Shown: positions 1 through 10,702, counted from the first letter of the stretch. The stretch: DNA of 64,000 nt from Mycolicibacterium bacteremicum (GCF_002086115.1 NZ_MVHJ01000006.1:124001-188000); one strand, 5' to 3'. Notes: generated by a model from the letters alone, not told the origin. Made by a program: numbers and translations.

Positions 1-166
1 GCGGGCCCGGCGGGGCAGCGATGACGGCGGCCTGTTCCGGGGTCGGGGTGAACAGTCCGAGCACCTCGGCCAGTTCGGCGGGGCTGTACCGGGCCGTCGG
101 GGTGGGGGTCTTAGTCGTAGTAGTAGTCGTAGTCGAGGTCGGGGTCGGGGTCGGGGTCGGGGTCAT
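1..166 (-). CDS. adnB: AdnB, helicase-nuclease subunit (5' end only)
   Basis: Only the first 55 codons are inside the window. The ATG at 166-164 overlaps the adnA stop in an ATGA arrangement, so the two subunits are translationally coupled. After a low-complexity head of Thr-Pro pairs and seven consecutive Thr residues comes RYSPAELAEVLGLF and then TPEQAAVIAAPPGP. This is the Q-motif region that opens AdnB, just before its Walker A site. AdnB is the principal motor and second nuclease subunit of the mycobacterial AdnAB resection machine, which processes double-strand ends. The head is encoded by a GACCCC hexamer array followed by ACT/ACG codons. A GGAG-like site lies just upstream, inside the adnA 3' end. 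Confidence 0.85.
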   Translation of the reverse strand, partial: MTPTPTPTPTSTTTTTTTKTPTPTARYSPAELAEVLGLFTPTPEQAAVIAAPPGP

Positions 167-3100
167 GGTCGGTTCTCCTGTGCCGGGCACATGGACCGTA
201 CCGGGCAGTGCCCGCAGCCATCGTTGACCCGGGCCACGAAGTTGGGCCCCTGTGTGGCGTCGGCCGCTTCGGTGACGGTGTCGCGCCACTGCTGCGCCGC
301 GGCCGGGGTGAGGGCGTCCTGGTGGCGTTCGGTGGCACCGCCTGCGCCGGCCTTGCCCGGGTAGACGAGCAGGCCGCCACCGGGTTCCTCCCCGTCACCG
401 AGAACGCCCTCGGCGACGGCCAGCTGATACATCGCCAGCTGGGCATGCCGCTGCGCGTCATCCTTGGTGACCGGACTCTTACCGGTCTTGACGTCCACGA
501 TCACCAGCCGATCGGCGTTGTCACGTTCCAGCCGGTCGATCCGGCCGCGCACCCGCACCCCGGGCGCCACCATGCCCTCCACCTCGACCTCGGTGCCCAC
601 CTCGGTGTACTGGCGGCGGGTCAGCTCGCGCCACTGCACGAACGTCGACAGCATCGCGCCGTGCCGGGCCAGCTCGTTGTCGGCGTACCACTGCGACTCG
701 TAGGGCAACGCCGACCAGATGCTCTCCAGTTCGGCCAACAGCTGGCTCTCGGTTTTGGCCGGATCGGCCACCAGGGCGTGCACCAGGCTGCCGACCGCGG
801 AGCGGACATCGCGGCTGTCGGAGCCACCGTGCCGCTCCAGCAGCCAGCGCAACGGGCAGTCGACCAGGGTCTGCAGCGTCGACGGGGACAGCGTGCTCAC
901 ATGATCCTCGTCCGACCACAGCGCCTCGGTCGTCGACGGTGCGGTGCGGCTGTGCCATTGCGCCGGGTCGGCCCCGGCCACCCCGGCTGCGGCCAGCCGC
1001 GCCAATTGCGTTGCCGCGCAGGCCCGGGTGTCCTCGTCGACCTCACCATCGGGTGCGCACACCACCGCCCGCAACCGACCGACCAGCGCCGCGGGCGTGA
1101 GCACCCGCGGAGCCGGGATCGGCACAGCGGCGGTGTCGACGTCCTGCTCCCCCGCCGCCAGCGCGGCCAGTTCGGTGCAGAACGGCGACGGCAGCATCGC
1201 GGCATCACCGGTCTCGCTGTCGACCGCGGTCACCAGCAACCGATCCCGGGTGCGGCCCATCGCCGCGATCAGCAGGCGGCGCTCCTCGGCCAGCAGCGGG
1301 GCACGAGCGGACAGGTGCGTGGCCGGCCCGCCATCGGTGTCGGCGACGCCGTCGAGCACATCGACCAGGCGGCCGGTGCCGAGGACGCCACCGCGCGGAA
1401 CGGTGTTGGGCCACAAACCTTCCTGCACCCCGGCCAGTACCACCACATCCCATTCCCGGTCCAGGGCGGCATGCGGGGTGCACACCGTCACCGCCTCGGT
1501 CTGGGCGGTCGGTGCGGTCGCTATCGGCAGTGCCAGCGTGCCGACGTGGGAGACCAGGCCCGCCAGGGTGGCCCCGGTGGTGGTCGACACGTACTGATCG
1601 GCCACGTCGAACAGTGCTGTCACCGCGGACAGATCGCGTTCGGCCACGGCGGCGCCGGGCCCGCCACGGTCGGCGATGGTGACCCAGCGCCGCTGCAGAC
1701 CACTGCGACTCCATGCCTGCCACAACGTGTTCCGTGGATCCATGCCAGCGTGGTGACTGCCGCGCGCGGCGCGCAGCACGGCCTGCACCCGCTGCAGGCT
1801 GCGGCTCAGCTCGGCGGGCAGACCAGGCGGAATCCGGTGCAGGGCGCTGACCAGCAGCTCGCCGAACTCGTCCTGGTGACCCAGGATGCGGCGCAACGCG
1901 CGGCGCAGCTGACGCAGTGACACCGGGTCGACCCGGCCGATGGGTCCGGTCACCAGCTCCTGTGCCGCGGCACCGGTCAGGCTGGTCGCGGTGGCCTCCA
2001 GCACGGTCAGCAGGGCCCGTACCGCGGGCTGCTGGGCCAGTCCGGTCTCGGCGGCCGGCAGGTCCACCGGGACACCGGCGGCGACGAGCGCCCGGCCGAT
2101 GCCGGCACCCACCCGCGGGACCGATCGCACGATGACGGCCATCTGCGACCACGGCACGCCGTCGACCAGGTGGGCCCGACGCAGTGTGTCGGCGATGAGG
2201 GTGGATTCGGCATGCGCGGACGCGGCGATCCGGACGGCCACCGACCCGGTGCGCTCCGGGGTGCCGGTGAACGCGCGCGGGCGGTCGGCGCCGGGCAACC
2301 GGGATGCGACGGCGGTGATCGCATCGGCCACCGCGGACGGGCAGCGCTGTGACGCGGTGAGCTCGACGGCGGGGGTGTCCAGGCGCAGCAGCGCCGGGTC
2401 GGCACCGCGGTACCCGAACACGGCCTGGTTCGGATCGCCGGCGAGCACGGCGAGCTCGGCTCCGGCGGCCAGCACCCGCACCAGCAGGGCGGCCTGCGGA
2501 TCGAGCTGTTGGGCGTCGTCGACCAGCAGCACCCGCACCCGGGCACGTTCGGCGGCCAGCAGGTCGGCATCGAGGGCGAAGGCGTCGAGTGCGGCACCGA
2601 CGAGTTCGGCGGCGCCGAGGGCGGGCACGGTGGCCTGCGGGGCGGCCATGCCGACCGCCGAGCGCAGCAGCATCACCTGCTCGTAGGTGGCGGCGAAGCG
2701 GCCGGCCGCGACCCATTCGGGACGCCCGGAGAGCCGGCCCAGCCGTTGTAGTGCCACCGGGTCCACCCCGCGTTCGGCGCAGCGCGCCAACAGGTCCCGC
2801 AATTCGGTGGCGAACCCGGCGGTACCCAGCGCGGGGTGCAGTTCCAGCGGCCAGTTCGCCGCGCCGTCTTCGAGGTCACCGGCGAGCAGTTCGCGGATGA
2901 TGCCGTCCTGCTCGGCGCTGGTGATCAGACGCGGCGGCGGGCCACCGGTGCGCTGGGCGGCCAGGCGCAGCACCGCGAAGGCGTAGGAGTGCACGGTGCG
3001 CACCAGCGGTTCGCGGACCACACCGCGCACCCCCGCGGTGAGCAGAGCCGTGGTGACCGCGGCCCGCGCCTGGGCCCCCAATTTGGCCGAACCCGTCAGC

Positions 3101-3264
3101 AGCAGAATCGATTCCGGATCGGTACCGGCGGCGATGTGGGCGGCCGCGGTGTCGACGAGCAGGCGGCTCTTGCCGGTGCCGGCGCCGCCGAGGACGCGTA
3201 CCGTGCCGCGCAGACCCGGGCGGGCCAGTGCCTCCGGGGTGAGCTCGGTATGCGGTGCGGACAT
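163..3264 (-). CDS. adnA: AdnA, helicase-nuclease subunit of the AdnAB DNA-end resection complex
   Basis: The 1033-residue protein has a UvrD-like motor and a C-terminal RecB-like nuclease. The Walker A motif GGAGTGKS is near residues 26-33. The Walker B segment LLVDDAQ is near 246-252, with Asp-Asp where UvrD-type motors have Asp-Glu. This fits the subordinate ATPase role reported for AdnA. The nuclease carries a RGRID segment and the catalytic motif DVKTGKS. The extreme C-terminus, CGHCPVRSMC, supplies three Cys of the Fe-S cluster, with a fourth likely in VDCPLRW upstream. The length matches the family. It is the first gene of the adnA-adnB operon and is divergent from the lipV-like gene. 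Confidence 0.93.
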   Translation of the reverse strand: MSAPHTELTPEALARPGLRGTVRVLGGAGTGKSRLLVDTAAAHIAAGTDPESILLLTGSAKLGAQARAAVTTALLTAGVRGVVREPLVRTVHSYAFAVLRLAAQRTGGPPPRLITSAEQDGIIRELLAGDLEDGAANWPLELHPALGTAGFATELRDLLARCAERGVDPVALQRLGRLSGRPEWVAAGRFAATYEQVMLLRSAVGMAAPQATVPALGAAELVGAALDAFALDADLLAAERARVRVLLVDDAQQLDPQAALLVRVLAAGAELAVLAGDPNQAVFGYRGADPALLRLDTPAVELTASQRCPSAVADAITAVASRLPGADRPRAFTGTPERTGSVAVRIAASAHAESTLIADTLRRAHLVDGVPWSQMAVIVRSVPRVGAGIGRALVAAGVPVDLPAAETGLAQQPAVRALLTVLEATATSLTGAAAQELVTGPIGRVDPVSLRQLRRALRRILGHQDEFGELLVSALHRIPPGLPAELSRSLQRVQAVLRAARGSHHAGMDPRNTLWQAWSRSGLQRRWVTIADRGGPGAAVAERDLSAVTALFDVADQYVSTTTGATLAGLVSHVGTLALPIATAPTAQTEAVTVCTPHAALDREWDVVVLAGVQEGLWPNTVPRGGVLGTGRLVDVLDGVADTDGGPATHLSARAPLLAEERRLLIAAMGRTRDRLLVTAVDSETGDAAMLPSPFCTELAALAAGEQDVDTAAVPIPAPRVLTPAALVGRLRAVVCAPDGEVDEDTRACAATQLARLAAAGVAGADPAQWHSRTAPSTTEALWSDEDHVSTLSPSTLQTLVDCPLRWLLERHGGSDSRDVRSAVGSLVHALVADPAKTESQLLAELESIWSALPYESQWYADNELARHGAMLSTFVQWRELTRRQYTEVGTEVEVEGMVAPGVRVRGRIDRLERDNADRLVIVDVKTGKSPVTKDDAQRHAQLAMYQLAVAEGVLGDGEEPGGGLLVYPGKAGAGGATERHQDALTPAAAQQWRDTVTEAADATQGPNFVARVNDGCGHCPVRSMCPAQENRP

Positions 3265-3311
3265 GGGAGCATCAGACCACGGGGGTCCGACAAGCGGCCG
3301 TGACGTGCGCC

Positions 3312-3317
3312 TACGAT
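3312..3317 (+). promoter_or_regulatory. -10-like hexamer for a leaderless lipV
   Basis: TACGAT ends exactly 6 nt before the GTG at 3324 and there is no Shine-Dalgarno site. This is the geometry expected of a leaderless mycobacterial transcript that starts at the GTG. Confidence 0.5.
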
Positions 3318-3323
3318 CGAACG

Positions 3324-4115
3324 GTGACTGCGACCCTGCACAGCTATCGCTTCGGTCCGGCCGGCCCGGCGCAGATCCTGGCCATCCACGGTCTGACCGG
3401 CCACGGCCGCCGGTACGAGGACATCGCCGACGAGCACCTCGCCGAGTTCACCGTGCTGGCACCGGATCTGATCGGGCACGGCCGCTCGGACTACGCGGCG
3501 CCGTGGACCATCGAGGCCAACGTCGCGGCGCTGGCGGCGCTGCTGGACGCCGAGCAGGGCGGGCCGGTGTCGGTGGTCGGGCATTCGTTCGGCGGGGCGG
3601 TGGCGCTGGCGCTGGCTGCGGCGCGCCCCGACCTGGTGAGCGGGCTGGTGCTGCTGGATCCGGCGGTCGCGCTCGACGGTGCCTGGATGGCCGAGATCGC
3701 CGATGCCATGCTGTCCTCGCCCGACTATCCGGACCGCGACGAGGCCCGCGCGGACAAGCTGTCGGGCTCCTGGGGTGAGGTCGCCGGCCGGGATCCCGCG
3801 GTGTTGGAACGCGAACTCGACGAGCACCTGATCACGCTGCCCGGCGGCCGGCTGGGCTGGCGGATCAGCGTGCCGGCGGCGATGTCGTACTGGAGTGAGC
3901 TGACCCGGCCGGTGCCGTTGCCCCGCAGCGGAACTCCGACGACGCTGGTGCGCGCCACGCGCACCAACCCGCCGTACGCGACCGACGAACTGATCGACAC
4001 CCTGCGGGCCGCGCTCGGCGACGATTTCACCCTGACCGAGCTGGACTGCGATCACATGGTCGCCCAGGCGCTGCCCGTCGAGACCGCGGCCATCATCCGC
4101 AGTCACCTGGGCTGA
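3324..4115 (+). CDS. lipV: Alpha/beta hydrolase, LipV-type lipase/esterase
   Basis: The 263-residue alpha/beta hydrolase has an oxyanion HG motif (IHGLTGHGR, about 21-29). The nucleophile elbow GHSFGG has Ser88, and a C-terminal His244 sits in DHMVAQ. No signal peptide is visible, so it is probably cytosolic. The GTG at 3324 was chosen because homology-like sequence begins there and a -10 hexamer sits 6 nt upstream; a longer frame back to 3255 has no support. The position next to adnA and the alkyltransferase-like gene matches Rv3203 (LipV) in M. tuberculosis as remembered. The substrate is not predictable; short acyl esters are likely. Confidence 0.8.
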   Translation: MTATLHSYRFGPAGPAQILAIHGLTGHGRRYEDIADEHLAEFTVLAPDLIGHGRSDYAAPWTIEANVAALAALLDAEQGGPVSVVGHSFGGAVALALAAARPDLVSGLVLLDPAVALDGAWMAEIADAMLSSPDYPDRDEARADKLSGSWGEVAGRDPAVLERELDEHLITLPGGRLGWRISVPAAMSYWSELTRPVPLPRSGTPTTLVRATRTNPPYATDELIDTLRAALGDDFTLTELDCDHMVAQALPVETAAIIRSHLG

Positions 4116-4117
4116 AC

Positions 4118-4414
4118 ATGGCCGCGGTCACCGAGGAGCAGGTCGAGACGGTGCGCGCACTGGTCGACCGGATCCCGGTGGGGCGTGTCAGCACCTACGG
4201 TGACGTCGCGGCCGAGGCCGGGTTGTCCAGCCCGCGGATCGTCGGCTGGATCATGCGCACCGATTCCTCGGATCTGCCGTGGCACCGGGTGATTGCGGCC
4301 TCCGGGCGGCCGGCGCCACATCTGGCGACCCGACAGTTGGAGCGACTGCGCGCCGAGGGTGTCCTGGCCAAGGACGGCAAGGTATCGCTGCGCGAGTACC
4401 GCCATGAGTTCTAG
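4118..4414 (+). CDS. Alkyltransferase-like (ATL) DNA-binding protein
   Basis: The 98-residue protein has the fold of the C-terminal domain of O6-alkylguanine-DNA alkyltransferases (RVSTYGDVAA, then IVGWIMR, then LPWHRVI). The active-site Cys of the PCHR motif is Trp55 (PWHR), so it cannot accept alkyl groups. ATL proteins bind O6-alkylguanine lesions and hand them to nucleotide excision repair. The ATG lies 2 nt after the lipV stop, suggesting co-transcription. It corresponds to Rv3204 as remembered, often annotated simply as a DNA methyltransferase, which the missing Cys argues against. Confidence 0.88.
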   Translation: MAAVTEEQVETVRALVDRIPVGRVSTYGDVAAEAGLSSPRIVGWIMRTDSSDLPWHRVIAASGRPAPHLATRQLERLRAEGVLAKDGKVSLREYRHEF

Positions 4415-4467
4415 CGATGTGTGGGGGGGGCAACCCGTGATGGTTACGGCTGCGCCTCCGCACATCG
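4415..4467. terminator. Hairpin between convergent genes
   Basis: The arms CGATGTG (4415-4421) and CACATCG (4461-4467) pair perfectly. The stem extends through a G-run against CCTCC with wobbles, to about 12 bp. It lies between the ATL gene stop and the convergent TIGR02569 gene stop. No U-tract follows on either strand, as is usual for mycobacterial terminators. Confidence 0.5.
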
Positions 4468-4474
4468 CCGGGAA

Positions 4475-5329
4475 CTAGAGGGCGAGGCGGACCAGCGCGG
4501 CGGTACGGGACAGCCCCGGGAACGCCGCGGCCGTCGAGCGCGGGTGCAGGGCGTGCACGGCGAGCCGGAACATCAACGCCCGCAACAGCATCTGCGGCCA
4601 TTCCGGTAACGGGCTCCAGCGTTCGACCAGACCGTCGTCGGCCTCGCCCCAGGCCAGCGCGTCCACGACGACCACCCCGGCCGCCCAGGACGCCGGCCGC
4701 CAGTAGGGCGTGATGTCGGTGATACCCGGTGCCGCGGTGCCGGCGAAAAGCACTGTGCCATAGAGGTCTCCGTGCACCAGCTGACTGGGGCTGCGGGTCG
4801 GGGTACGCAGCGTCGCCAACTGGTTGAGCAGCTCCACCGATTTCTGGCCGTCCGGCGTGCCCGGCGACACCCGGGCGCCCGCCGGCAGGGTGTGCAACGG
4901 CCGGTCCTCCCACGCCGCCCGGTCGGCGGCGATGAACACGTCGACATCCGACCACGGCGCCACCGGCGGCTGGGTCAGAAAACGCGGGCGTTCCAGCTTC
5001 GCGGTCGCCTCGTGCAGCCGCACCGCCGCCGAGACGACCTCGTCGTGTCGCGGCTCGGGGGACCCGGCGACGAAGGTGTCGGCACGCCAGCCGGCCACCA
5101 CGTAGCGACCGTCGGTGGAGCGCACCGGCCGCGCCAGCCGGATGCCGTCGGCGAACAGCGTCTCGCGGACCTTGGCCGACCAGGCCGCCCGCGCGTGGTC
5201 GGCGACCATCGACAGCACGACCTCGCCGCAGCGCCAGCCACCCTCCCAGCTGGACCCCAGCGGCACCGGTCGCAGACCGGCCAGACCAAACGCCGCCATC
5301 ACGTGGTCGGGTGGCAGATCGTCAGTCAC
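4475..5329 (-). CDS. TIGR02569-type protein, phosphotransferase-like fold
   Basis: The actinobacterial protein (284 residues from the GTG at 5329; an alternative GTG lies at 5362) has an aminoglycoside-phosphotransferase-like layout. An N-terminal SSWEGGWRCGEV stretch sits in the nucleotide-pocket region. A Brenner-like VHGDLYGTVLF stands where kinases have HGDLxxxN, and ITDITPYWRP replaces the usual IDW metal-binding motif. The catalytic loop therefore retains HGD but lacks the usual Asn. It follows moeZ by 4-37 nt depending on the start, so it is probably the second gene of a moeZ operon (Rv3205c position). Substrate and activity are unknown. Confidence 0.7.
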   Translation of the reverse strand: MTDDLPPDHVMAAFGLAGLRPVPLGSSWEGGWRCGEVVLSMVADHARAAWSAKVRETLFADGIRLARPVRSTDGRYVVAGWRADTFVAGSPEPRHDEVVSAAVRLHEATAKLERPRFLTQPPVAPWSDVDVFIAADRAAWEDRPLHTLPAGARVSPGTPDGQKSVELLNQLATLRTPTRSPSQLVHGDLYGTVLFAGTAAPGITDITPYWRPASWAAGVVVVDALAWGEADDGLVERWSPLPEWPQMLLRALMFRLAVHALHPRSTAAAFPGLSRTAALVRLAL

Positions 5330-5366
5330 GCACGTCAGCCTAAGCGGTGCCAGGCTCGACACGCGG

Positions 5367-6542
5367 TCAGTACATGACCATGTCGGGTTCGAGTTGCTTC
5401 GCCCATGCCACGATGCCGCCCTGCAGGTGCAGTGCGTCGGAGAAGCCGGCCTTCTTGAGCACCGCCAGCATCTCGGCCGACCGGATACCGGTCTTGCAGT
5501 AGAGCACCGCGGTCTTGTCCTGCGGGACGGTCGCCAGCCCCTCGCCCAGTTCGATGACCGACTTGGGGATCAGCGTCGCGCCGTCGATGTGGTTGATCTC
5601 CCACTCGACGGGTTCGCGGACGTCGATGAGCGCCACCGGCTTGCCGGAATCGAGCAGCTCGCGCAGTTCCTTGGGCGTCACCGTCGAACCCGCCGACGCA
5701 GCGGCGGCCTCGTCGGAGACCACACCGCAGAACGCCTCGTAGTCGATGAGTTCGGTGATCTTCGGTGTCGCCGGATCCTTGCGGATCTTGATGGTGCGGT
5801 AGGTCATGTCCAGCGCGTCGTAAACCATCAGCCGGCCCAGCAGCGGGTCGCCGATGCCGGTGAGCAGCTTGATGGCCTCGGTGCCCATCACCGATGCGAT
5901 CGAGGCGCACAGGATGCCCAAAACCCCGCCTTCGGCGCAGGAGGGCACCATTCCCGGTGGTGGCGGCTCCGGGTAGAGGTCGCGGTAGTTCAGGCCCAGA
6001 CCGTCGGGGGCGTCCTCCCAGAACACCGACACCTGGCCCTCGAACCGGTAGATCGAACCCCACACGTAGGGCTTGCCGGCCAGCACGGCGGCATCGTTGA
6101 CCAGGTAGCGGGTGGCGAAGTTGTCGGTGCCGTCCAGGATCAGGTCGTACTGGGCGAACAGGTCGACGGCGTTGTCGGGCTCCAGACGCAGCTCATGCAG
6201 GACCACGTTGACCAGCGGGTTGACCTCGAGCACCGAGTCGCGCGCGCTCTGCGCCTTGGACCGGCCGATATCGGACTGGCCGTGGATGATCTGGCGCTGC
6301 AGGTTGGACTCGTCGACGACGTCGAACTCGACGATGCCGATGGTGCCCACGCCGGCGGCGGCCAGGTACAGCAGGGTCGGTGAGCCGAGGCCGCCGGCGC
6401 CGATGACCAGCACCTTGGCGTTCTTCAGCCGCTTCTGACCGTCGACACCCATGTCGGGGATGATCAGATGCCTGCTGTAGCGAGCGACTTCCTCGCGGGT
6501 CAGTTCAGCAGCCGGCTCCACCAGCGGCGGCAGTGACGTCAC
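5367..6542 (-). CDS. moeZ: MoeZ, adenylyltransferase/sulfurtransferase
   Basis: The 391-residue fusion joins an E1-like ThiF/MoeB domain to a C-terminal rhodanese domain. The first has nucleotide motif GAGGLGSP near 48-55 and the Arg finger region NLQRQIIH. The rhodanese begins around residue 285 with LIDVREPVEW and has the persulfide Cys in LYCKTGIRS. MoeZ adenylates and thiocarboxylates the C-terminus of small sulfur carriers such as MoaD and CysO, for molybdopterin and cysteine synthesis. The GTG start at 6542 has a GGAG site upstream. The position matches Rv3206c (moeB1) as remembered. Confidence 0.93.
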   Translation of the reverse strand: MTSLPPLVEPAAELTREEVARYSRHLIIPDMGVDGQKRLKNAKVLVIGAGGLGSPTLLYLAAAGVGTIGIVEFDVVDESNLQRQIIHGQSDIGRSKAQSARDSVLEVNPLVNVVLHELRLEPDNAVDLFAQYDLILDGTDNFATRYLVNDAAVLAGKPYVWGSIYRFEGQVSVFWEDAPDGLGLNYRDLYPEPPPPGMVPSCAEGGVLGILCASIASVMGTEAIKLLTGIGDPLLGRLMVYDALDMTYRTIKIRKDPATPKITELIDYEAFCGVVSDEAAAASAGSTVTPKELRELLDSGKPVALIDVREPVEWEINHIDGATLIPKSVIELGEGLATVPQDKTAVLYCKTGIRSAEMLAVLKKAGFSDALHLQGGIVAWAKQLEPDMVMY

Positions 6543-6643
6543 CGTGCACTCCTCGAATCGACGAACGAATTCCCGATCTCAATCAGACCAGGCACAGGTA
6601 TCCAACAGCAAAACCGGGTGATCCGTTCCCGGGGCGGGCCGGG

Positions 6644-8689
<2,046 letters not shown>

Positions 8690-8694
8690 CGTTC

Positions 8695-8943
8695 TCAGCT
8701 CTTGAGGGCCTCGGCGCCGACGGTGCCGAAGCCGACCTTGCGTCCGTCGGTGGGGCCGATCTCGACATAGGTGATCTTGGCGGCCTGCACCAGGTAGCGG
8801 CGGCCCTTCTCATCGGTCAGCGACAGCACGGACGAGGTGTCCGACAACGCGTCGACGATCGCCTTCTCCGCCTCTTCGGGCGTCTGCGCGCTGCTGATGA
8901 TCAGCTCTCGCGGGCTGTCGGCGACCCCGATCTTGATGTCCAC
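8695..8943 (-). CDS. DUF3107 protein (TB9.4-like)
   Basis: The 82-residue conserved actinobacterial protein begins DIKIGVADSPREL and ends in VGFGTVGAE, matching the DUF3107 family (Rv3208A/TB9.4 position). It is predicted cytosolic, with an alpha/beta pattern and no catalytic motif visible. The start is a GTG with an AAGGGG site upstream. It converges on the TetR gene with 5 nt between the stops. Function is unknown. Confidence 0.85.
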   Translation of the reverse strand: MDIKIGVADSPRELIISSAQTPEEAEKAIVDALSDTSSVLSLTDEKGRRYLVQAAKITYVEIGPTDGRKVGFGTVGAEALKS

Positions 8944-9163
8944 GCTGGCGACCCCTTCGGTTGTTGGCGATGCGTGCGTTCAGGCTAGTGGACACCGCCG
9001 CGGGGGTGGCACCGAGGCGGCCCGTGATCGTTGCGCCGTCAGCGAATCCGCGGCGATCAGACCGAGGCCGGACCGTTATCGGACCGAGAGCGCGCCAACA
9101 TCATCTGTAACTTTTGCACCACTAACATCGGCTCGGTAAGCACCGAAACGATCTGGGAATTAC
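8944..9163. other. Divergent intergenic region
   Basis: This 220-bp gap separates the divergent DUF3107 and MmpS-like genes. The part from about 9060 to 9160 is AT-richer than its surroundings and probably holds the promoter of the latter. I see no clear -35/-10 pair, operator or RNA. Confidence 0.4.
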
Positions 9164-10003
9164 GTGATGAGCAGGCAATATTCACCATATTCGACCACCC
9201 GTGACGGCTTCCGGTCGGACTACGACGCCACCTACGGCACCGACTACGGCAGTGACTACGCGACCGATTACGGGTCACGGTTCGGCTCGGACCTCCCCAC
9301 CGATCGCCAGCGCCGCTACGACGATCACGACCCGGCCTACGACACCGATGCCGACTACGCCGCCGACTACGAATACCCGGCCGACTATCACGAGACCCTG
9401 GACCGCCGGTGGATCTGGGTGGCCGGCGTCGCCGGGGCCATCCTGATGATCGCGGTGGTCTGCACCGGTGTGATCCTCGGCGGCGGCGACTCCGGCACCG
9501 TGACCGCGGCCACCACATCGGCCGCACCCACCGACGACGCCGTCACGACCACCCCCGCGGCACCACCCGCGCCGGCCGCCGACCTGCCCGGCGCCGACAT
9601 GGCACCGGAGCGGGTCACCACCGTGACCCCCACCCCGTCGGCCACCATCGCCCCGGAGCCCGCGCCCACCGTGGCCGCACCCGCTCCGGTCGCCCCGCCG
9701 GCCCCGCCGGCCGCCGTCGACCCGGCCGCCGCCGCGCGCACCGTGACCTATCAGGTGACCGGCAACCGGCAGCTGATCGACCTGGTGACCATCATCTACA
9801 CCGATGCCCAGGGCGCGCTGCAGACCGACGTGAACGTCGCGCTGCCGTGGGTGAAGTCGGTGACGCTCAATCCCGGCGTGACGCTGTCCTCGGTGACCGC
9901 GACCAGTGTGGCCGGCCAGCTCAACTGCGCCATCCTGGACGGCAACGGCGCCGCACTCGCGGTGCAGGCCAACGATTCGATGATCGCGACCTGCACGCGG
10001 TAG
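9164..10003 (+). CDS. MmpS-like membrane protein with Asp/Tyr-rich head
   Basis: The 279-residue protein has three parts. The cytosolic head (about 1-80) is built of imperfect DYGT/DYGS/DYAT repeats rich in Asp and Tyr. One transmembrane segment (WIWVAGVAGAILMIAVV, about 84-105) follows. After it come a Thr/Pro/Ala-rich extracellular linker and a C-terminal domain with the pattern of MmpS/transport-accessory domains (VTYQVTGNRQ, LPWVKSVTL, GQLNCAIL). The start is GTG 9164 or the adjacent ATG 9167. The position matches Rv3209. It may be an envelope accessory protein, but no MmpL partner lies nearby. Confidence 0.7.
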   Translation: MMSRQYSPYSTTRDGFRSDYDATYGTDYGSDYATDYGSRFGSDLPTDRQRRYDDHDPAYDTDADYAADYEYPADYHETLDRRWIWVAGVAGAILMIAVVCTGVILGGGDSGTVTAATTSAAPTDDAVTTTPAAPPAPAADLPGADMAPERVTTVTPTPSATIAPEPAPTVAAPAPVAPPAPPAAVDPAAAARTVTYQVTGNRQLIDLVTIIYTDAQGALQTDVNVALPWVKSVTLNPGVTLSSVTATSVAGQLNCAILDGNGAALAVQANDSMIATCTR

Positions 10004-10006
10004 CCC

Positions 10007-10696
10007 TCAGGCCAGGCCCAGCTCCTGCATCCGGCTGGAATGGGTCTGCTGGAGCTTGTCGAAGAACTCCGAGAGTTGGCCCAGCCCCTCGCTGCTGCTG
10101 ATCACCAGATCGACGAGTTCGTCGCGGTCGGCGAGCACGAACTGGGCCTGGGTGATGGCCTCACCGAGCAGGCGCCGCGACCACAGCGCCAACCGGTGGC
10201 GCTGCCGGTCGCTGGCCGTGACCGCGGCGCGGACCTCGGCCACCACGAACTGCGAGTGACCGGTCTCGGAAAGCACCGAGCGCACCACATCGGCGGCCTC
10301 CGGCGGCAGGGCATCGGAGATCTGCAGGTAGAAGTCGGCGGCCAGCGCATCCCCGATGTAGGTCTTGACCAGGGCTTCCAGCCACGTACTCGGGGTGGTC
10401 AGCCGGTGGTAGTTCTCCAGGGCCGGGGCGTACTTCGTCATCGCGGGCACGGTGTCCACACCGCGGGCCGACAAGGCCTCGTGCAGCAGTTCGTAGTGCC
10501 GCATCTCGGCGGCGGCCATGCTGGCCATGTTGATCCGGCCGGCCAGGTTCGGCGCCATCCGCGCCTCCTCGGTCAGCCGATAGAACGCCGCCACCTCGCC
10601 GTAGGCGAGCAGAGCGAACAACTCGGTGATGCCCGGATGGTCCGTCGGCACGCGAGAAATGCTGGCTGCGGCGGCATCGGGCGGCGTCGAGGTCAT
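10007..10696 (-). CDS. Ferritin-like fold protein (Rv3210c-type)
   Basis: The 229-residue, mostly helical protein has Glu/His pairs spaced as in ferritin-like carboxylate-bridged diiron folds. These are YGEVAAFY, AEMRHYELLHE and, in the second half, ETGHSQFVVAE. It could bind a diiron centre, but this cannot be shown from sequence alone. No signal peptide or membrane segment is present. The ATG at 10696 is preceded by a leaderless-type -10 hexamer. It ends 3 nt from the convergent MmpS-like gene. Biological role unknown. Confidence 0.65.
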   Translation of the reverse strand: MTSTPPDAAAASISRVPTDHPGITELFALLAYGEVAAFYRLTEEARMAPNLAGRINMASMAAAEMRHYELLHEALSARGVDTVPAMTKYAPALENYHRLTTPSTWLEALVKTYIGDALAADFYLQISDALPPEAADVVRSVLSETGHSQFVVAEVRAAVTASDRQRHRLALWSRRLLGEAITQAQFVLADRDELVDLVISSSEGLGQLSEFFDKLQQTHSSRMQELGLA

Positions 10697-10702
10697 GGCC
10701 CA

